DNA of 64,000 bases from Edaphobacter lichenicola (GCF_014201315.1 NZ_JACHDY010000005.1:310001-374000), one strand, 5' to 3'; positions 16,674 to 25,565 are shown, counted from the stretch's first letter. Made by a program: numbers and translations. The notes: a model not told the origin generated them from the letters alone.

Positions 16674-17540
16674 TTACATCGCGACGATCGTAATCCCGGC
16701 CTCGTCCGCTGCGCTGAAGATCGCCGCAGGATCAAACATCAGCGTTCTCTCTGCCTCAATTGCAAGGCAGGTGGCCCCCGCGGCCTTCATCGCCTCGATC
16801 GTCGCGACGCCGATCACAGGCACATCGAAGCGCATGTCCTGATTGGGCTTGGCCACCTTCACCACCGTAAGCGCGCGGCGAAGCGTAGTCTCGTCTCCCA
16901 CTCCAAGCGTACGAAAGAGCTCCCCGGCGCGTGCAATCGTAGCGTCCGTTCCTTCCATCGCCTCCACGGCCACGCACGCCTGCGCCGCAATCACCACCGT
17001 CTGGCCCAGATCGTACCCGGCAATCGCCTGCGCCACCGTGCGTCCATAGACGACGTCCTTCTCCTCCTCCGCATCAGGAGTCCGCCGCGTAAGCACACCA
17101 GCCTTCGCCAGCAGCGGCTCCAGATACTGCGTTGACGAGATCAGCTCAATCCCCTCATCGCCAAGAACCTTAGCCACCGCACCCAGCAACATATCGGTAT
17201 TCCGAGTGCGAAGATTCAGCAACAGCTTCGCCAGCCGCCAGTCCGGCCGAATGCTCGAGAAGATCTGTTTGTGCTTTACCTGTCCAGCCATCACGGCCCG
17301 CGTCACACCCTCTGCGCGAAAGGTTTCAATCAGCCGCGAGAGCTCCCCAAGCGAAAGCCAGTGGACGCGAACCCCAGCATCGGCAGCCGCACGGTCGTTC
17401 ATCTCAGGGTCGGTCTCCTCAGTGATCGCCACAACCACAACCTGCAACCCATGCGCACGCGCAGCATCCAGCAGCAGAAACGGAAAGCGTCCGTTCCCTG
17501 CAATCAGTCCCAACTTCTCAGGTGCGTCCGATAAAGTCAT
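16674..17540 (-). CDS. lpxI: UDP-2,3-diacylglucosamine pyrophosphatase LpxI
   Basis: Hydrolyses UDP-2,3-diacylglucosamine to lipid X in lipid A synthesis; LpxI replaces LpxH in many bacteria. The DUF1009 signatures are visible: LGLIAGNGRFPFLLLDAAR at the N-terminus, AGQVKHKQIFSSIRPD in the middle, and the C-terminal domain with PNQDMRFDVPVIGVATIE and ITIVAM. The length (288 residues from the ATG at 17540) is normal. A TTG at 17549 is an alternative but overlaps the GGAG site. It is the last gene of the fabZ-lpxA-oxidoreductase-lpxI set, 21 bases after the oxidoreductase stop. Confidence 0.93.
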   Translation of the reverse strand: MTLSDAPEKLGLIAGNGRFPFLLLDAARAHGLQVVVVAITEETDPEMNDRAAADAGVRVHWLSLGELSRLIETFRAEGVTRAVMAGQVKHKQIFSSIRPDWRLAKLLLNLRTRNTDMLLGAVAKVLGDEGIELISSTQYLEPLLAKAGVLTRRTPDAEEEKDVVYGRTVAQAIAGYDLGQTVVIAAQACVAVEAMEGTDATIARAGELFRTLGVGDETTLRRALTVVKVAKPNQDMRFDVPVIGVATIEAMKAAGATCLAIEAERTLMFDPAAIFSAADEAGITIVAM

Positions 17541-17561
17541 TTTCTCCAAGGTTGAGACAGA

Positions 17562-18719
17562 CTACTTGGCCGCTTCTGCAACTTCACGAGCAAGATAAAT
17601 CGTCCTGCCACTCTGCGCAGACCGTCGCGCAGCATCGAGAATCCGAACCACAGTAATATTTGTGTCGAGCGAGTTCAAATCATGCTGCGGCTTCACCGTC
17701 CCAGCCAGAACCGCGGCAAGATAGTTCAGCGAATCATTTTGCGGTGCCTGAAGCGGCGGCGCAGTCTCAACGTGTTCGGATTTCTCCCCGGTCAAACGAG
17801 CGCGAAGCATCGCACCAGGCGCCGCATCCTCATACACCGTATCCACATACCCGGTCGCCCCGTAGATCTCCATATCCTTGCGCGCAAAGGGCCAGTTCCA
17901 CGAGCCCTGAAGTATCGCCTGCGCATGAGGATAGGTCAGCACCACCGTGCTGTCGTCATCGACGTTAGGATAGATCTTCGGCTTAATCTGCAGCGTAACC
18001 GCGGTCACGGAAATCGGAAGCTCCCCATGCAGGATCCACGTAGCCAGATCCACTCCATAGCAACCAAAGTCGAAGAGCGCCCCAGCGCCGTTCTGCTTCG
18101 GGTCCGTCAGCCAGCTCAAAAACTCCGGATCAACCCCGATCTCCTTCGGCCCCTCGTGACCGTCATGCACGACCAGCTTGCGCAGATCGCCAATCTTCCC
18201 CTCCTCCAGCATCTTCACCGCAGCGGTGTTCGAGTTGTACCAGGTCGTCTCGTAGTTGGTCAGCACCGGAACGTTGTACCTCTCCGAGAGCGCCTGGATC
18301 GCGAGCGCGTCCTCCACCGTAGTGGCCAGCGGCTTCTCCACCATCGCAGCGATATGCAGCGGCGCAGCCTCTTCAATCGCCGCACGATGCCCCGCAATCG
18401 AGGTGTAAACCAGAATCGCCTGCGGCTGCGTACGCTTCAACATCTCCGCTTCGGTCGCGAAGAACATACTCCCAGGAAGGTGTGTCTTCGCAATATACTT
18501 CTGGCGCAGCGCCGGGTCCGGATCGGAGACACCCACCAGCGCAATCTCAGGATGAGCCGCAAGCTTCCCCAGAAAACCCTGCACGTGCCCATGAACCAGT
18601 CCAACGATCGCCACACGCAGAGGCGGAGCCGCCTGCGCCTCTGCGCTCGCAGAAAAAGAAAAAGTTGCAGCAAAAAGGGAAGCAGCGAGGACGAAACGAT
18701 TCGAAACCGACAAGATCAT
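17562..18719 (-). CDS. Exported Gfo/Idh/MocA-family oxidoreductase
   Basis: A 385-residue NAD(P)-dependent dehydrogenase of the Gfo/Idh/MocA family. A Sec-like signal peptide (to about ASAEAQA, residue 30) is followed by a Rossmann domain (VAIVGLVHGHVQGFLG, VGVSDPDP) and the family signature EKPLATTVEDA near residue 140. A beta-sheet substrate domain completes it. The gene sits between lpxA and lpxI. In Acidithiobacillus and Leptospira, the oxidoreductase GnnA, encoded beside lpxA, makes the 3-amino sugar of lipid A. That is a tempting parallel, but the signal peptide and lack of a GnnB aminotransferase argue against it. The substrate is unknown. Confidence 0.85.
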   Translation of the reverse strand: MILSVSNRFVLAASLFAATFSFSASAEAQAAPPLRVAIVGLVHGHVQGFLGKLAAHPEIALVGVSDPDPALRQKYIAKTHLPGSMFFATEAEMLKRTQPQAILVYTSIAGHRAAIEEAAPLHIAAMVEKPLATTVEDALAIQALSERYNVPVLTNYETTWYNSNTAAVKMLEEGKIGDLRKLVVHDGHEGPKEIGVDPEFLSWLTDPKQNGAGALFDFGCYGVDLATWILHGELPISVTAVTLQIKPKIYPNVDDDSTVVLTYPHAQAILQGSWNWPFARKDMEIYGATGYVDTVYEDAAPGAMLRARLTGEKSEHVETAPPLQAPQNDSLNYLAAVLAGTVKPQHDLNSLDTNITVVRILDAARRSAQSGRTIYLAREVAEAAK

Positions 18720-18769
18720 AACGGGCCAACTCCAATCTGATGCTCTGTGCCAGACACTACCTAAAGCGC

Positions 18770-19555
18770 CTACTTGATAATCCCACGCTCGCTGTTGGCG
18801 ATAAAGTCCGCGAGATACGCAACATGCTCTCCCGCGCCGCCGGAGGCAATCGTCTCGCGAATGGCCGCCAGCGCATCGGAGATATTAAGCTTTGAAGCAA
18901 GCAGCGTGCGATAAGCCGCGCGCAGCTCCTTCAGTTGTTGCGGCGTAAATCCCCGCCGCTCCAAACCAACTTTATTCAGCCCGTAAGCATGGTTGTTCCG
19001 TTCTATAGAGGTGAGCGAGTAAGGAAGAACGTTCTGCGTAATCGTCGTCCCACCGCCGATGTAAGCGTACCGCCCAATCCTGCAAAACTGATGCACCGGA
19101 CACAGCGCCCCAACCACCGCATAGTCTTCCACCGTCACATGTCCCGCCAGCGTAGCCGAGTTGGCCAGAATGCATCCATTACCAATCTGCGAGTCATGCC
19201 CAATGTGCGTATACGCCATAATCAGGCACTCACTCCCAACCCTGGTAGTTCCCCCGCCACCCTTGGTCCCGCGCGAAATCGTTACATATTCGCGAATCAT
19301 ATTGCCGTCGCCGATCTCCACCCGCGTCGGCTCCCCCGCATACTTCAAATCCTGCGGCGAGATCCCGATGCATGCAAACGAGAAGACACGATTCCCACGT
19401 CCCATCGTAAGGTGCCCATCGAGCACCACGTGCGAGACCAGCTCACACTCCTCGCCCAGCACAACATCAGGACCAACCGTGCAGTAAGGACCAACCGTGC
19501 AGCTCGCAGGAATCTGCGCACCCGCCGCAACGATGGCTGTCGGATGGATGCTCAC
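18770..19555 (-). CDS. lpxA: UDP-N-acetylglucosamine acyltransferase LpxA
   Basis: First committed step of lipid A synthesis: transfers a 3-hydroxyacyl chain from ACP to UDP-GlcNAc. The protein shows left-handed beta-helix hexapeptide repeats from IHPTAIVAAGAQIP onward, then HIGHDSQIGNGCILANSATLAGHV with the catalytic His, and a helical C-terminus. The start is GTG at 19555, overlapping the fabZ stop by 4 bases (GTGA). That gives 261 residues, matching E. coli (262). The longer upstream frame lies inside fabZ and is not used. Confidence 0.96.
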   Translation of the reverse strand: MSIHPTAIVAAGAQIPASCTVGPYCTVGPDVVLGEECELVSHVVLDGHLTMGRGNRVFSFACIGISPQDLKYAGEPTRVEIGDGNMIREYVTISRGTKGGGGTTRVGSECLIMAYTHIGHDSQIGNGCILANSATLAGHVTVEDYAVVGALCPVHQFCRIGRYAYIGGGTTITQNVLPYSLTSIERNNHAYGLNKVGLERRGFTPQQLKELRAAYRTLLASKLNISDALAAIRETIASGGAGEHVAYLADFIANSERGIIK

Positions 19556-20073
19556 TCTGCCGGAGTCTCCGGCGCAGCCTTCTTCACCACTCGCGGCACC
19601 ACCTGGCACATCACCGTAGCGTCGCACACCAGCTTGCCATCCACCGTGATGTTCCCCAGCATCTTCACCGCTCGGCTCCGCCACTGCAGCACCGTCACCT
19701 CGATGCGAAGCTGATCCCCCGGCAGCACCGGCCGGCGAAACCGCGCATTCTCAATCCCCGTAAACACCATCAGCTTCTGGTCGCGGTCGGGAATCTCGGT
19801 CAGCAGCAGCGCCCCACCCGTCTGCGCGATCGCCTCCACCATCAAAACCCCAGGCATGATCGGGTAGTCCGGAAAGTGCCCCTGAAAGTGCGGCTCATTG
19901 ATCGTCACATTCTTGATCGCCACAATCCGCTGCTTACGCTCCATCTCGACCACGCGGTCGATCAGCAAAAAAGGATAGCGGTGCGGCAGCAGGGACATGA
20001 TCTCGAGAATGTCCATCGTAGTGCGTGCCGCTGGTTGTTCGTCGGCAATCTGATCCGTCGTAGTCTCACTCAT
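19552..20073 (-). CDS. fabZ: 3-hydroxyacyl-ACP dehydratase FabZ
   Basis: A hot-dog-fold dehydratase of type II fatty acid synthesis. The core begins at LLPHRYPFLLIDRVVE. The catalytic His is in PHFQGHFPDYPIMPG and the catalytic Glu in VLMVEAIAQTGG. I place the start at MSETTTDQ (20073), giving 173 residues with a 25-residue N-terminal extension relative to E. coli. It overlaps lpxA by four bases, a classic arrangement linking hydroxyacyl-ACP use by the two pathways. A dispersed repeat copy lies upstream. Confidence 0.95.
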   Translation of the reverse strand: MSETTTDQIADEQPAARTTMDILEIMSLLPHRYPFLLIDRVVEMERKQRIVAIKNVTINEPHFQGHFPDYPIMPGVLMVEAIAQTGGALLLTEIPDRDQKLMVFTGIENARFRRPVLPGDQLRIEVTVLQWRSRAVKMLGNITVDGKLVCDATVMCQVVPRVVKKAAPETPAE

Positions 20074-20128
20074 GGCAAGGATGAGTATAAACGCCGAACC
20101 ACGCCAATCGAACGAAACTGCTATCTCC

Positions 20129-20201
20129 GCGACCAACGGGAGCGCCAACCGAAGGGGTCACGAAGTGATCGCCCCGCGCGTAGCGGGCCCGTCCGGCAGG
20201 A
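20129..20201 (-). repeat. Dispersed 3'-end repeat, copy B
   Basis: The compact copy: CGACCAACGGGAGCGCCAAC, GGGGTCACGAAGTGATCGC and GCGGGCCCGTCCGGCAGGA blocks. It begins one base beyond the cysK stop codon. Confidence 0.8.
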
Positions 20202-20202
20202 C

Positions 20203-21258
20203 TCACCCCGCCCCCTGCAGCTGCGCCCCCGGTGTCGACCGCGAGATCTCCAGCTCCTCCGGCGTCATATCCACCGCAATATCCGCAAACAGCGGCGTAC
20301 TCAGGTACCGCTCCCCAGTATCCGGCAGCATGCACAGCACAGTCGAGCCCTTCGCCGCCTCCGCACACACCCTCAGCGCCCCGGCAAAGGTCGCCCCCGA
20401 CGTAATCCCCACGAAGATCCCCTCCTTCAGCGCCAACTCCTGGCTGCACTTGATCGCATCGGCGTTCCCAATCCGCAGCACCTGATCAATCCTGTGGTCA
20501 TCAATCGCATCCTGCGTCAGGCTCGAGATAAAATCCGGGCTCCACCCTTGCTGCGGGTGCGGAGTCCACGCCGGGTGGCTCCCCGACGGCGTCCGATCCG
20601 CATTCCGCGGCTGCGCCTCCCCGCTCGAGATCATCGGCGCCGCATCCGGCTCACACACCACAATCTTCGTCTCCGGACGCTTCTCCGCCAGCACCCGCGC
20701 CACTCCCTTCAGCGTCCCACCCGTACCAAACCCCGTCACCCAGTAGTCCAGCCGGTCGCCCTCAAAATCCCTCAGAATCTCCTGCGCCGTCGTCCGCGAG
20801 TGCATCTCCGCATTCGCCTCATTCTCAAACTGCAGCGTCCTGAACCACCCATGCTTCTCCGCCAGCTCATTCGTCTTTTTGATCATTCCCACCGCCCTCT
20901 CCGCCGCCGGCGTCAACACAATCTTCGCCCCCAGAAACCGCATCAGCTTCCGCCGCTCAATGCTGAACGTCTCCGCCATCACCACCACCAGCGGATACCC
21001 CTTCTGTGCGCACACCATCGCCAGACCAATGCCCGTATTCCCGCTCGTAGCTTCAATCACCGTCTGCCCCGGCTTCAGCGTCCCGCGCCGTTCCGCGTCC
21101 TCAATCACGCCCAGCGCCAGCCTGTCCTTCACCGACCCCAGCGGATTGAACGCCTCCACCTTCACATACAGATCCACATCCGGCGGCGCAAGCTTGTTGA
21201 TGCGAACCACAGGCGTATTCCCCACTGTCTCCAGAATATTTGCGAACTTCCGTTTCAT
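20203..21258 (-). CDS. cysK: Cysteine synthase (O-acetylserine sulfhydrylase)
   Basis: A PLP enzyme making cysteine from O-acetylserine and sulfide. The pyridoxal Lys lies in NPLGSVKDRLALGVIEDAE near residue 44. The substrate loop EATSGNTGIGLAMV and the phosphate-binding GTGGTLKGVAR are intact. At 351 residues it is longer than usual (about 310): about 35 residues rich in Pro, Ser and His are inserted after CEPDAAPMISSGEAQ, where family members carry a short loop. AAGGAG precedes the ATG. A CysM-type assignment is possible but the core reads as CysK. Confidence 0.92.
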   Translation of the reverse strand: MKRKFANILETVGNTPVVRINKLAPPDVDLYVKVEAFNPLGSVKDRLALGVIEDAERRGTLKPGQTVIEATSGNTGIGLAMVCAQKGYPLVVVMAETFSIERRKLMRFLGAKIVLTPAAERAVGMIKKTNELAEKHGWFRTLQFENEANAEMHSRTTAQEILRDFEGDRLDYWVTGFGTGGTLKGVARVLAEKRPETKIVVCEPDAAPMISSGEAQPRNADRTPSGSHPAWTPHPQQGWSPDFISSLTQDAIDDHRIDQVLRIGNADAIKCSQELALKEGIFVGITSGATFAGALRVCAEAAKGSTVLCMLPDTGERYLSTPLFADIAVDMTPEELEISRSTPGAQLQGAG

Positions 21259-21321
21259 ATCGTCTCGCTCCTTTGGTCTGCACAGAGTCTACTCAGGCCC
21301 GGTCGTTCTTACTGTTTTTTC

Positions 21322-22194
21322 TTACTGTTTTTTCTTCAACAACACATCCGGATTGAACATATCCGGCGAAGCATCCACGTCATACTCCACCTTCAGCAGA
21401 AACGTCTGACTCGCCAGATCCCCATTGTGATATCTGCTGATCGTAAGCGCCGTCGGCAGCCCCTGGATCGTGTGGTAGTCCGCATACTCCTCCGCGTCTT
21501 CGTCGAAGTCCTTGAAGGTCTCATTCCTCCACTCAAAGGTACGCCGCAGCGGCAGGTGCGTCGTAGCATCCAGGTACAGCGTCACCCCGTCGTTTTCCGC
21601 AGAAAGAATCGAGACCTTCTCGGCCAGCTGCCGCTCCACCATGCTCGTCCCTTCATACACCACCACCACGCCCGGAGCCTTCAGCCACGTATTCACCACC
21701 GCCTCCACCGAGTGCTCCTGCCGCCGATAAAAGTCCGTCACCTGATCCTTCGGCAGCTCGGTCCGGCCTTTGTAGGTCACCTCGTACCCCTTGCCCGCCG
21801 TCCATATCTGCACAATATCGATCTTCTTCCCCGGCAGAAGAATGCTCTTGTCCGTAATAAATCCCACCCGCAGCGCCTCGAACCGATTCGCCGTCGCAAA
21901 CTGGCGCGTCGAAGTAAAGTCAATCACGATGCCCGTCGGCGTGCCCCGAAAGAAGCGCCCAACATGCCCAAGCTCGCGCATATTGCGCCGATGCAGCCAT
22001 GCGTCCCCGCCCAGCGCCTCCACCATCTCATCCAGCAGCTTGTGTCCACGCTGCTCCGGCGTCTGTCCCGCAGGCGTCACCGGAGCAGCGCTGGGAATCT
22101 CGCTGGCCTGCGACCACAGCGACTGAGTCGTCCCCAATCCAAGGCTCAATCCAAGCCCAACCGCAACGCCGATTCTAACCACAATCTGCTTCAT
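21322..22194 (-). CDS. Secreted protein of unknown function (possible LolA-like fold)
   Basis: A 290-residue protein with a signal peptide (MKQIVVRIGVAVGLGLSLGLG, cleavage near SLWSQA). The mature part has alternating beta strands and the phrases LLDEMVEALGGDAWL and YLDATTHLPLRRTFEWR. These recall acidobacterial proteins labelled outer-membrane lipoprotein-sorting-like, but I see no decisive motif. I prefer the ATG at 22194, with TGGAG 7 bases upstream, over the ATG at 22209, which overlaps the upstream SDR stop. It is probably co-transcribed with that gene. Confidence 0.8.
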   Translation of the reverse strand: MKQIVVRIGVAVGLGLSLGLGTTQSLWSQASEIPSAAPVTPAGQTPEQRGHKLLDEMVEALGGDAWLHRRNMRELGHVGRFFRGTPTGIVIDFTSTRQFATANRFEALRVGFITDKSILLPGKKIDIVQIWTAGKGYEVTYKGRTELPKDQVTDFYRRQEHSVEAVVNTWLKAPGVVVVYEGTSMVERQLAEKVSILSAENDGVTLYLDATTHLPLRRTFEWRNETFKDFDEDAEEYADYHTIQGLPTALTISRYHNGDLASQTFLLKVEYDVDASPDMFNPDVLLKKKQ

Positions 22195-22205
22195 CGAGAC
22201 TCCAC

Positions 22206-22979
22206 TCATCCCACCAGCACCGCGCCGCCATTCACATTGAAGATCTCGCCCGAGATAAACCCAGCGAACGGCGTACAAAGAAAAAGTACAGGAGCAGCAA
22301 TCTCCTCCACATGCGCCGGACGCCCCAGCGGAATCAGAGACAGCAGCTTCTTCGAGACCTCTGGATCGTTCAGCACCCCAGCCGAAGCATCGGTCGCCAC
22401 CCACCCCGGCGCAACGCAGTTGCAATAAATCCCCTCGCCGATCAGCTCCGTCGAAAGGCTCTTGGTCAAGCTGATCAGCGCCCCCTTCGTAGCCGCGTAG
22501 TCGGCATGGAACGCCTCGCCCCTCTGCCCTGCCGTAGAGCTGATCAAAACAATATGCCCACGCGCAGAGCCGGTCTGCGGCTGAACCTTCATCTGGGCCA
22601 CAGCAGCCCTTACCACCCCAAACACGCTATCCAGATTCGTCCCCATCGTCAAACGCCACTGTGCACTCGTCATCTCGGCGATAGGCGCATCCTGCGCAGG
22701 CCACACGCCATGATTCAGAATCGCGCAATCCACCCGCCCGAACGCCGCCACCGCAGCGCGCACCAGCGCCGCACCGTCCTCCGGGGTAGAAAGTGTCTGC
22801 TCCACCGCGCGACACACCTCAGGGCCGCCGCACTCCGCCACAATCGCCTCGGCCTCCTTCGCCGCCGACCGATAGTTGAAGACCACCTTCGCCCCCGCCT
22901 GCCGAAACATCCGCACCGTCGCCGCGCCGATCCCGCGCGAGCCGCCCGTAATCAGCGCAACCCTCCCGGCCAGCGACAT
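22206..22979 (-). CDS. Short-chain dehydrogenase/reductase (FabG-like)
   Basis: A classical SDR of about 257 residues. The NADP-binding motif TGGSRGIG is near residue 12, followed by the NHG variant of NNAG and the catalytic Ser in VLISSTAGQRGE. The YxxxK pair is in DYAATKGALISL (Tyr and Lys). The C-terminus HVEEIAAPVLFLCTPFAGFISGEIFNVNGG is typical. It is a probable 3-oxoacyl-ACP reductase or related ketoreductase; the substrate cannot be told. The start at 22979 is chosen by family alignment; the ATG at 23009 is an alternative. Confidence 0.9.
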   Translation of the reverse strand: MSLAGRVALITGGSRGIGAATVRMFRQAGAKVVFNYRSAAKEAEAIVAECGGPEVCRAVEQTLSTPEDGAALVRAAVAAFGRVDCAILNHGVWPAQDAPIAEMTSAQWRLTMGTNLDSVFGVVRAAVAQMKVQPQTGSARGHIVLISSTAGQRGEAFHADYAATKGALISLTKSLSTELIGEGIYCNCVAPGWVATDASAGVLNDPEVSKKLLSLIPLGRPAHVEEIAAPVLFLCTPFAGFISGEIFNVNGGAVLVG

Positions 22980-23099
22980 CGTGACACCAGAGCTACCGCT
23001 ATTCAACATAGATTAGACACATCCCATGATTCTTCTTGACGCCATTCAACCACACACAGAGAATTCTCTACCAGATCCCCTCGAAGGAGTTAGCCGCCT

Positions 23100-23486
23100 A
23101 TGAAAATCGCCGTCCTCATCGCACGCATCCTGCTTGGACTAGTCTTTCTCGTATTTGGTCTCAACGCCTTCTTCCACTTCATCCCCATGCAAACCATCCC
23201 CGGAGACGCCGGAGTCATGGCCACCCTCATGTACACCCACGGCTGGCTCACCTTCCACGGCCTCCTCTACACCATCGCTGGCATCCTGCTGATCGTAGGC
23301 CGCTACGTCCCCGTAGGCCTGGTGATCCTAGGCCCAATCCTGGTCAACATCCTCGTCTTTCACATCACCCTGGCGCCGTCCGGCATCGGCATGGGCCTGT
23401 TCTGCACCCTCCTCGAGCTCTTCCTCATCTGGGCCTACTGGCCAGCCTTCGAAGGAATCTTCACTTCAGACGGCCGCCGAGCCTAG
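23100..23486 (+). CDS. DoxX-like small membrane protein
   Basis: A 128-residue protein with four membrane segments (about residues 5-25, 42-62, 66-86 and 92-115). The opening ARILLGLVFLVFGLNAFFHF resembles DoxX-family proteins, whose role in bacteria is mostly unknown. GAAGGAG lies 10 bases before the ATG. It stands alone, divergent from the SDR gene. Confidence 0.85.
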   Translation: MKIAVLIARILLGLVFLVFGLNAFFHFIPMQTIPGDAGVMATLMYTHGWLTFHGLLYTIAGILLIVGRYVPVGLVILGPILVNILVFHITLAPSGIGMGLFCTLLELFLIWAYWPAFEGIFTSDGRRA

Positions 23487-23505
23487 CTACCTCCGCGGCT
23501 GTTGC

Positions 23506-23907
23506 CTACCCGTTCTCTACGCGAGCCTTTATATCCGAGTACGCCATCTCGATCAGCCTGCCGAGCGATGCGGCGTCTGTTGCCGTTCCCGGTCGTAGCT
23601 TCACATGGCGCATGAACTTGCCGGTGCCCTGCAACAAGCGCGCCGGATCCGCCAGCGCTGCGCCATGAAAGAATCCCACGTTGACGTGCGAAGCGAAGAC
23701 ATTCACGTAGCCGAACGGCGCATCTCCCAGACACGCCACCGGACATCCGTCATGCACAAGCTCCCGGACCTCGTCCCCGCATCGTCGCATCCTCTCAAAC
23801 CACTCCTGCGCGATGAATCCCAACTCCCCGCCATGCTCTTTCATCCAAGCATCGATGGAGGGATCGTGTTCGACGGCGCCGTCGAATCGCAGCAACTCCG
23901 TTCTCAT
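23506..23907 (-). CDS. DUF1801 family protein
   Basis: A 133-residue protein with the DUF1801 (YdhG-like) signature: WMKEHGGELGFIAQEWFERM, then VNVGFFHGAALADP and GKFMRHVKLRPG. Members fold like CyaY/YdhG and have no agreed activity. Its ATG overlaps the stop of the upstream VOC gene by one base (TGATG), so the pair is coupled. Confidence 0.88.
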   Translation of the reverse strand: MRTELLRFDGAVEHDPSIDAWMKEHGGELGFIAQEWFERMRRCGDEVRELVHDGCPVACLGDAPFGYVNVFASHVNVGFFHGAALADPARLLQGTGKFMRHVKLRPGTATDAASLGRLIEMAYSDIKARVENG

Positions 23908-24362
23908 CAGCTCTCGCGCGCAGCGGCTTCCAACGCGGGCAGGTCCATCTTGACCATCCCCATCATGGCCTCCATCGCTTTGGGGTGACTGATCAACTCG
24001 CCGATATTGCGTGGCACAATCTGCCAGCACAGGCCGAAGCGGTCTGTCAGCCAGCCGCAGGCCATCGGTTTGCCGCCCTCGATCAACTTGTCCCAGTAGC
24101 CGTCGATCTCTTCCTGCGAGTCGCAGCGGACGAAGAACGAGAAGGCCGGGTTGAGCTGATGCGCAGGGCCGCCGTTGAGAAAGACCATCTCCTGGCCTTC
24201 CAGCTCGATCGTGATCGTGGCAATCTTGCCCACGGGCCACGGACCGACGCCCTTCGAACGCAGCTCATCGAGCCTGCGCGCATGCGGGAAGACGCTGAGG
24301 TAAAACTCGGCGGCTTCTCCCGCGTTGTCATCGAACCAGAGGAATGGCGCAACTTTGTTCAT
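23907..24362 (-). CDS. VOC-superfamily protein (PhnB-like)
   Basis: About 151 residues of the glyoxalase/VOC fold, in the branch often mislabelled 3-demethylubiquinone methyltransferase: PFLWFDDNAGEAAEFYLSVF, FLNGGPAHQLNPAFSFFV, DRFGLCWQIVP. Enzymatic activity is unproven for this branch. The ATG at 24371 three codons upstream is equally possible. It forms a two-gene unit with the DUF1801 gene. Confidence 0.9.
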   Translation of the reverse strand: MNKVAPFLWFDDNAGEAAEFYLSVFPHARRLDELRSKGVGPWPVGKIATITIELEGQEMVFLNGGPAHQLNPAFSFFVRCDSQEEIDGYWDKLIEGGKPMACGWLTDRFGLCWQIVPRNIGELISHPKAMEAMMGMVKMDLPALEAAARES

Positions 24363-24479
24363 GGCTGGCATGGTAGCAACGAGACGTCCGCGACGACAAG
24401 CCGACTTATCAGTACCAATCCAATGGCCCTTCTCGATACGCGCTGAATCGTGTGGCGATACTTACGTGGCTGCAATCTC

Positions 24480-25565
24480 TTACAGAGAAGCGACGACAGG
24501 TAAAGAGGAGGGCGATCGGAAGCCATCGCCACCGCGCCAGCTTATAGGCGAGAGAAGGCGCACCTTTGGAAGACGCTCGACGAGCGTGTAGGTGGCGGCA
24601 ACAGTGGCGGTGCGGATAAGTGGTGCCCCGACGCATGCATGCCGCCCAGCGCCAAGGCTGACCTGTCCCAGGCCCCGACGCATGACAGACACCTCGTTTG
24701 GATTGGAAAAGCGATCAGGGTCTCGGTTCGCTGCGAAGATGCGTAGCGTAAGCCGCTCTCCATGGCGAATGCAGATTCCGTTGACCATCGTATCTGCCTG
24801 GGCTCGTCGATAGACAAATCGCGTCAATCCAGCAAAGCGCAACAACTCCTCTACCCCTCGTGCAATCAGAGCAGGTTGGCAATGAAGACGACTCCATTCT
24901 TCAGGATGATTGATGAGCCCGAACCATACATTCCCCAGCAGGTGCACCATGGTCTGCGAGAGTGCCACAAAACCAGACTCACGCAAAGGCATTGGGCCTG
25001 AGGCAAAGTAAGGACACAACGCCGCAGAGGCCGCCTTGGATCTTGATTTAAGTTCAAGCGCAAAGGGGTCGGCGGACGAGGCGGAGACCTGCCTGGCCAA
25101 CTGATTGAGCGAGTCGATGTCATTACAGGAGGGTTGCGTCACTTGCAGCGCAAGCGCAAGGCAGACAGGCTCTGCGTAATCCTTGATCAGATCAACAGGC
25201 TGTCCCCAGTGGAGACTTGCAAGCTGCGCTCTGGCATCTTCGAACATCTGTCTTCGCACCGAGCGCAATACTTTTGACGAAAGTGCCTCGCGTGTCTCTA
25301 ATCTCATACCAAGTCTGGCATCTTCATCGACTATCAACTCGCCTTTCTTGTGCGAAGGGCCGACCAACAAGAGCTCGGGAGAATGAAGTGCTGCAACGAC
25401 GTCGGCGTAACGGCTCAGTATCCAACAATCGGCCTTCGAATCGAAATAAGCAGGCTGAACTCGTGGATGACTGCGAGCCCCTAACCAATCATCTTCCGAC
25501 GCAGACCGTCTCTCCTGCATTGGAGAGTTCGTAGTTTCGTGTACGACAGGATCCGAGAGACTCAT
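24480..25565 (-). CDS. Cytochrome P450
   Basis: A 361-residue soluble bacterial P450. The heme-ligand motif is LGAGRHACVG with the Cys near residue 318. The K-helix EXXR is in GVEELLRFAG, and NRDPDRFSNP is the meander region. The I-helix reads ALSQTMVHLLG where most P450s have AGHETT/AGxDT: the Thr is kept but the acidic residue is Gln. The protein is somewhat short. The start at 25565 has GGAGG 10 bases upstream. It diverges from a B12-radical SAM gene 224 bases away, suggesting a joint pathway; redox partners are not encoded nearby. Substrate unknown. Confidence 0.92.
   Translation of the reverse strand: MSLSDPVVHETTNSPMQERRSASEDDWLGARSHPRVQPAYFDSKADCWILSRYADVVAALHSPELLLVGPSHKKGELIVDEDARLGMRLETREALSSKVLRSVRRQMFEDARAQLASLHWGQPVDLIKDYAEPVCLALALQVTQPSCNDIDSLNQLARQVSASSADPFALELKSRSKAASAALCPYFASGPMPLRESGFVALSQTMVHLLGNVWFGLINHPEEWSRLHCQPALIARGVEELLRFAGLTRFVYRRAQADTMVNGICIRHGERLTLRIFAANRDPDRFSNPNEVSVMRRGLGQVSLGAGRHACVGAPLIRTATVAATYTLVERLPKVRLLSPISWRGGDGFRSPSSLPVVASL

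Noticed and set aside
17682-18740. A 352-codon plus-strand frame
   Set aside because: Antisense of the Gfo/Idh/MocA gene, Arg/His-rich.
19876-22428. An 850-codon open frame on the plus strand
   Set aside because: It runs antisense through fabZ, cysK and the secreted protein gene; composition is extreme in Arg/His/Pro and it has no domain. It is a GC-driven shadow.
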